From Candidatus Poribacteria bacterium (GTDB taxonomy: Bacteria; Poribacteria; WGA-4E; UBA9662): a stretch of DNA of 8,197 bases. Position 1 is the first letter of the stretch. Every line of letters starts with the position of its first letter. Positions 6,650-8,197 of this stretch are shown piece by piece. The stretch lies in NCBI GenBank assembly GCA_002699335.1, contig PACG01000108.1, positions 9,211 to 17,407 of the forward strand, read 5' to 3'. The notes below the pieces were generated by a model. That model saw nothing but the letters and a program-made list of their open reading frames with translations. It had not been told where the DNA came from and made no database searches. A program made the position numbers and the translations under genes.

Positions 6650-7747
6650 ATGATGCAAACATCTGTGATCAGTAGAAACCTGGTCGATCGTATTTGTAGC
6701 GCTAGCTTTATCTATTTCCTTTTTGTGTGGCTAGCGATGTTATCATCACCTGGTTGGAGCACCGAAAGTATTGACAGTGATCGGGGGCGTCTGGTTTTTA
6801 CCGTCCGCCGACCATTGGATAGCTTGGATAGCTTTCGCGCCATCATCGGTGATCGGCAACGCCGAAGTACCACCGCCAAGGCTTGGTGGAATCTATTTCA
6901 ATTCGATATTTTTACACTTCATCCAGACAGTTATGACCGACAACAGCTAACGACAGACGGGATTAGCCGGCGGCCCAGATGGTCTTTCGACGGGGAACAG
7001 ATTGCTTACATTTCGGGGTTGGATCGGGCTGAATCTCTGATGGTAATGAATGCTGACGGCAGTGGAAAGAAAAAACTGCTCAGCCGACAATACCAGATCC
7101 ACGATTTTTGGTGGTCACCAGATAGCACCGCCGTTCTGGTTTCGGTTGAAACCGAACGCTCACAGGATCCAATGGAGAATTGGGTAGTCTCAGTTAAAAG
7201 TAGATCTAAAACCCAACGCCGGATGCACAAATGGGCCAAAGGGTGGTACCACTGGTCACAAAAGCGAGATGGAAACTGGACGGTTAAAGAACCAAAAGAT
7301 CGATTGCTTCAGAGTTTACCACCAGATGTCACCTGGCCTGTATGGTCGCCAGACCAAAAGTATATCGCCTTTGTCACGGCTGGTGTGTTAGCACTGGCGG
7401 AAGTTGATTCTGTCAGTATTACGGGAAATTGGTATCTGCAAAGAACAGAACCACCTTGTCGTCAGATCGAAAAGTGGTCGCCGGATGGCACTCAACTCTT
7501 GTTCTATGCAGGCCGGGATATTTGCCTGGCGACGGTGGAAGACGGAAAGTTCACTCAAGTTGTTGACCTGAGCATGAGATCTGGTAGTAGCGCCACCTGG
7601 AGTCCAGGTGGCACCCAAATTGCCTTTGTTTCTTCAGATCAACATGGCCGTCGGAGTCAAGAGATTTTTGTTATGGATGCGACAACAGGTCAACTGGAAC
7701 AAATTACCCAGACGCGCTATATCCATCAAGATCTACACTGGAGATAG
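6650..7747 (+). CDS. Exported TolB-like PD40 beta-propeller protein
   Basis: This 365-residue protein has an N-terminal signal sequence (hydrophobic core about 18-32, possible cleavage near SPGWS, 33-37), so it is probably periplasmic or surface-exposed. The body carries PD40/WD40-like blades marked by WSFDG (111-115), WSPDS (155-159), WSPDQ (232-236), WSPDG (276-280) and WSPGG (317-321), each followed by a hydrophobic strand such as QIAYIS or QIAFVS; MVMNADGSG and IFVMDATTG are typical blade ends. Such propellers are protein-binding scaffolds, as in TolB; no catalytic residues are evident. The last residues, DLHWR, look like the start of another repeat cut off by TAG, so the C-terminus may be shortened. 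SD AGGAG (6641-6645) is 4 bases from the first ATG and 7 from the second (6653), so true initiation may be at 6653. A 9-base tandem repeat TTGGATAGC (6815-6832) encodes LDSLDS. Confidence 0.85.
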   Translation: MMQTSVISRNLVDRICSASFIYFLFVWLAMLSSPGWSTESIDSDRGRLVFTVRRPLDSLDSFRAIIGDRQRRSTTAKAWWNLFQFDIFTLHPDSYDRQQLTTDGISRRPRWSFDGEQIAYISGLDRAESLMVMNADGSGKKKLLSRQYQIHDFWWSPDSTAVLVSVETERSQDPMENWVVSVKSRSKTQRRMHKWAKGWYHWSQKRDGNWTVKEPKDRLLQSLPPDVTWPVWSPDQKYIAFVTAGVLALAEVDSVSITGNWYLQRTEPPCRQIEKWSPDGTQLLFYAGRDICLATVEDGKFTQVVDLSMRSGSSATWSPGGTQIAFVSSDQHGRRSQEIFVMDATTGQLEQITQTRYIHQDLHWR

Positions 7748-7789
7748 AAGACTAGAGTATAGAAGAAATTGGAACCGATTTTGATTGAG

Positions 7790-8197
7790 ATGCCAGAAAA
7801 ATTAACGACCGAACGGCTGGTTTTGCGGTGTCCGAGGTCTAGAGATGGTAAAATAGTCAACGCCGCGACCTATACGACTTTCGACGATCTCCATCGGTGG
7901 ATGGATTGGGCAGAATCTAAACTGACCGTTGAGTAGTCCGAAGCAATCATGCGCAAATTTCAGGTGCGATTTATTGCCCGTGATGAAATGGTGTATTTGC
8001 TTTTTCTCAAGGGAACAGAGACCTTTGTCGGTGTGATCGGTTTAACTCCGGAGGACTGGCAATTGCCCAAGTTCAAAATTGGCTACTGCTGTCACTGAGA
8101 TCATCAAAATCGCGGATATACAACTGAAGCCGTCAGATGCTTAACCGATTTAGCTTTTGAAAAACTGGATGCGATCCAGATCGAGATTCGTTGTGAT
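7790..8197 (+). pseudogene. GNAT-family (RimJ/RimL-like) acetyltransferase pseudogene, runs off the window
   Basis: One frame from ATG 7790 to the window end reads as a ribosomal-protein-serine-acetyltransferase-like GNAT domain: TERLVLRCPRSRDG near the start, FVGVIGL, then FKIGYCCH and NRGYTTEAVRCLTDLAFEKL, followed by IQIEIRCD. The NRGYTTEAV block corresponds to the acetyl-CoA-binding Q/R-x-x-G-x-G/A region, and FKIGYCC to the common EIGYW strand, with Cys in place of Trp. The frame is interrupted by TAG at 7934-7936, where homologues as I recall them commonly carry Glu or Gln (for example CAG to TAG), and by TGA at 8096-8098, where an Arg such as CGA would fit. Everything else stays in one frame, so the decay is recent. 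There is no good SD. It starts 42 bases after the propeller gene stop; its end is not in the window. Confidence 0.8.

Noticed and set aside
2581..8098. Recoding: TGA as Trp (2581) or TAG/TGA read through as sense codons
   Set aside because: The internal stops are of all three kinds (TAG, TAA, TGA) at sites expecting different residues, intact genes here terminate with all three codons, and one pseudogene also has a frameshift and lost 5' end.

Overview
The window reads as a piece of a moderate-GC bacterial chromosome using the standard genetic code: intact genes end in TAG, TGA and TAA, ATG/GTG/TTG starts are mostly preceded by purine-rich Shine-Dalgarno (SD) sequences, and promoter-like boxes look sigma-70 type. 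The gene mix is a sugar-acid dehydratase of the enolase superfamily, a large polytopic membrane protein recalling the DUF6785/DUF6784 type, an ABC-2 permease beginning MPIYDQSYQHW, and a TolB-like PD40 propeller. I associate this mix with Poribacteria and related Planctomycete- or Latescibacter-like environmental or symbiont lineages. That placement is inference from memory of gene content, not a search result.

Left half (about 1-3570, all minus strand). Reading in the direction of transcription there is (i) a decayed membrane-protein gene (3572-2350) with three in-frame stops, one frameshift and a missing 5' part; (ii) an intact gene of unknown function (2298-1363), for which I move the start to a GTG with a strong SD and for which a promoter candidate lies across the dead gene's 3' end; (iii) a D-galactonate-dehydratase-like enzyme (1258-137); and (iv) a pair of mutually exclusive hairpins beyond its stop. 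This looks like a former carbohydrate or sugar-acid utilisation cluster whose first visible gene has died.

Middle (3573-3927). A roughly 350-base gap between divergent units contains no convincing gene. At its right edge is a good promoter candidate (TTGACA, 17 bases, extended -10) pointing right.

Right half (about 3928-8197, all plus strand). The promoter leads into a TTG-started putative lipoprotein, then a soluble protein with an N-terminal helical or coiled-coil region and no SD, then an ABC-2-type permease tightly coupled to it. After a 158-base gap comes a secreted PD40/TolB-like propeller protein, and finally a GNAT acetyltransferase pseudogene with two in-frame stops that runs off the window. 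No ABC ATPase is visible, so the permease's partner must lie elsewhere. The lipoprotein, coiled-coil protein and permease together are the best candidate here for an uncharacterised envelope system.

Two pseudogenes in about 8 kb, both still clearly recognisable, suggest fairly recent gene loss. I see no tRNA, rRNA, CRISPR array, insertion sequence or integrase.
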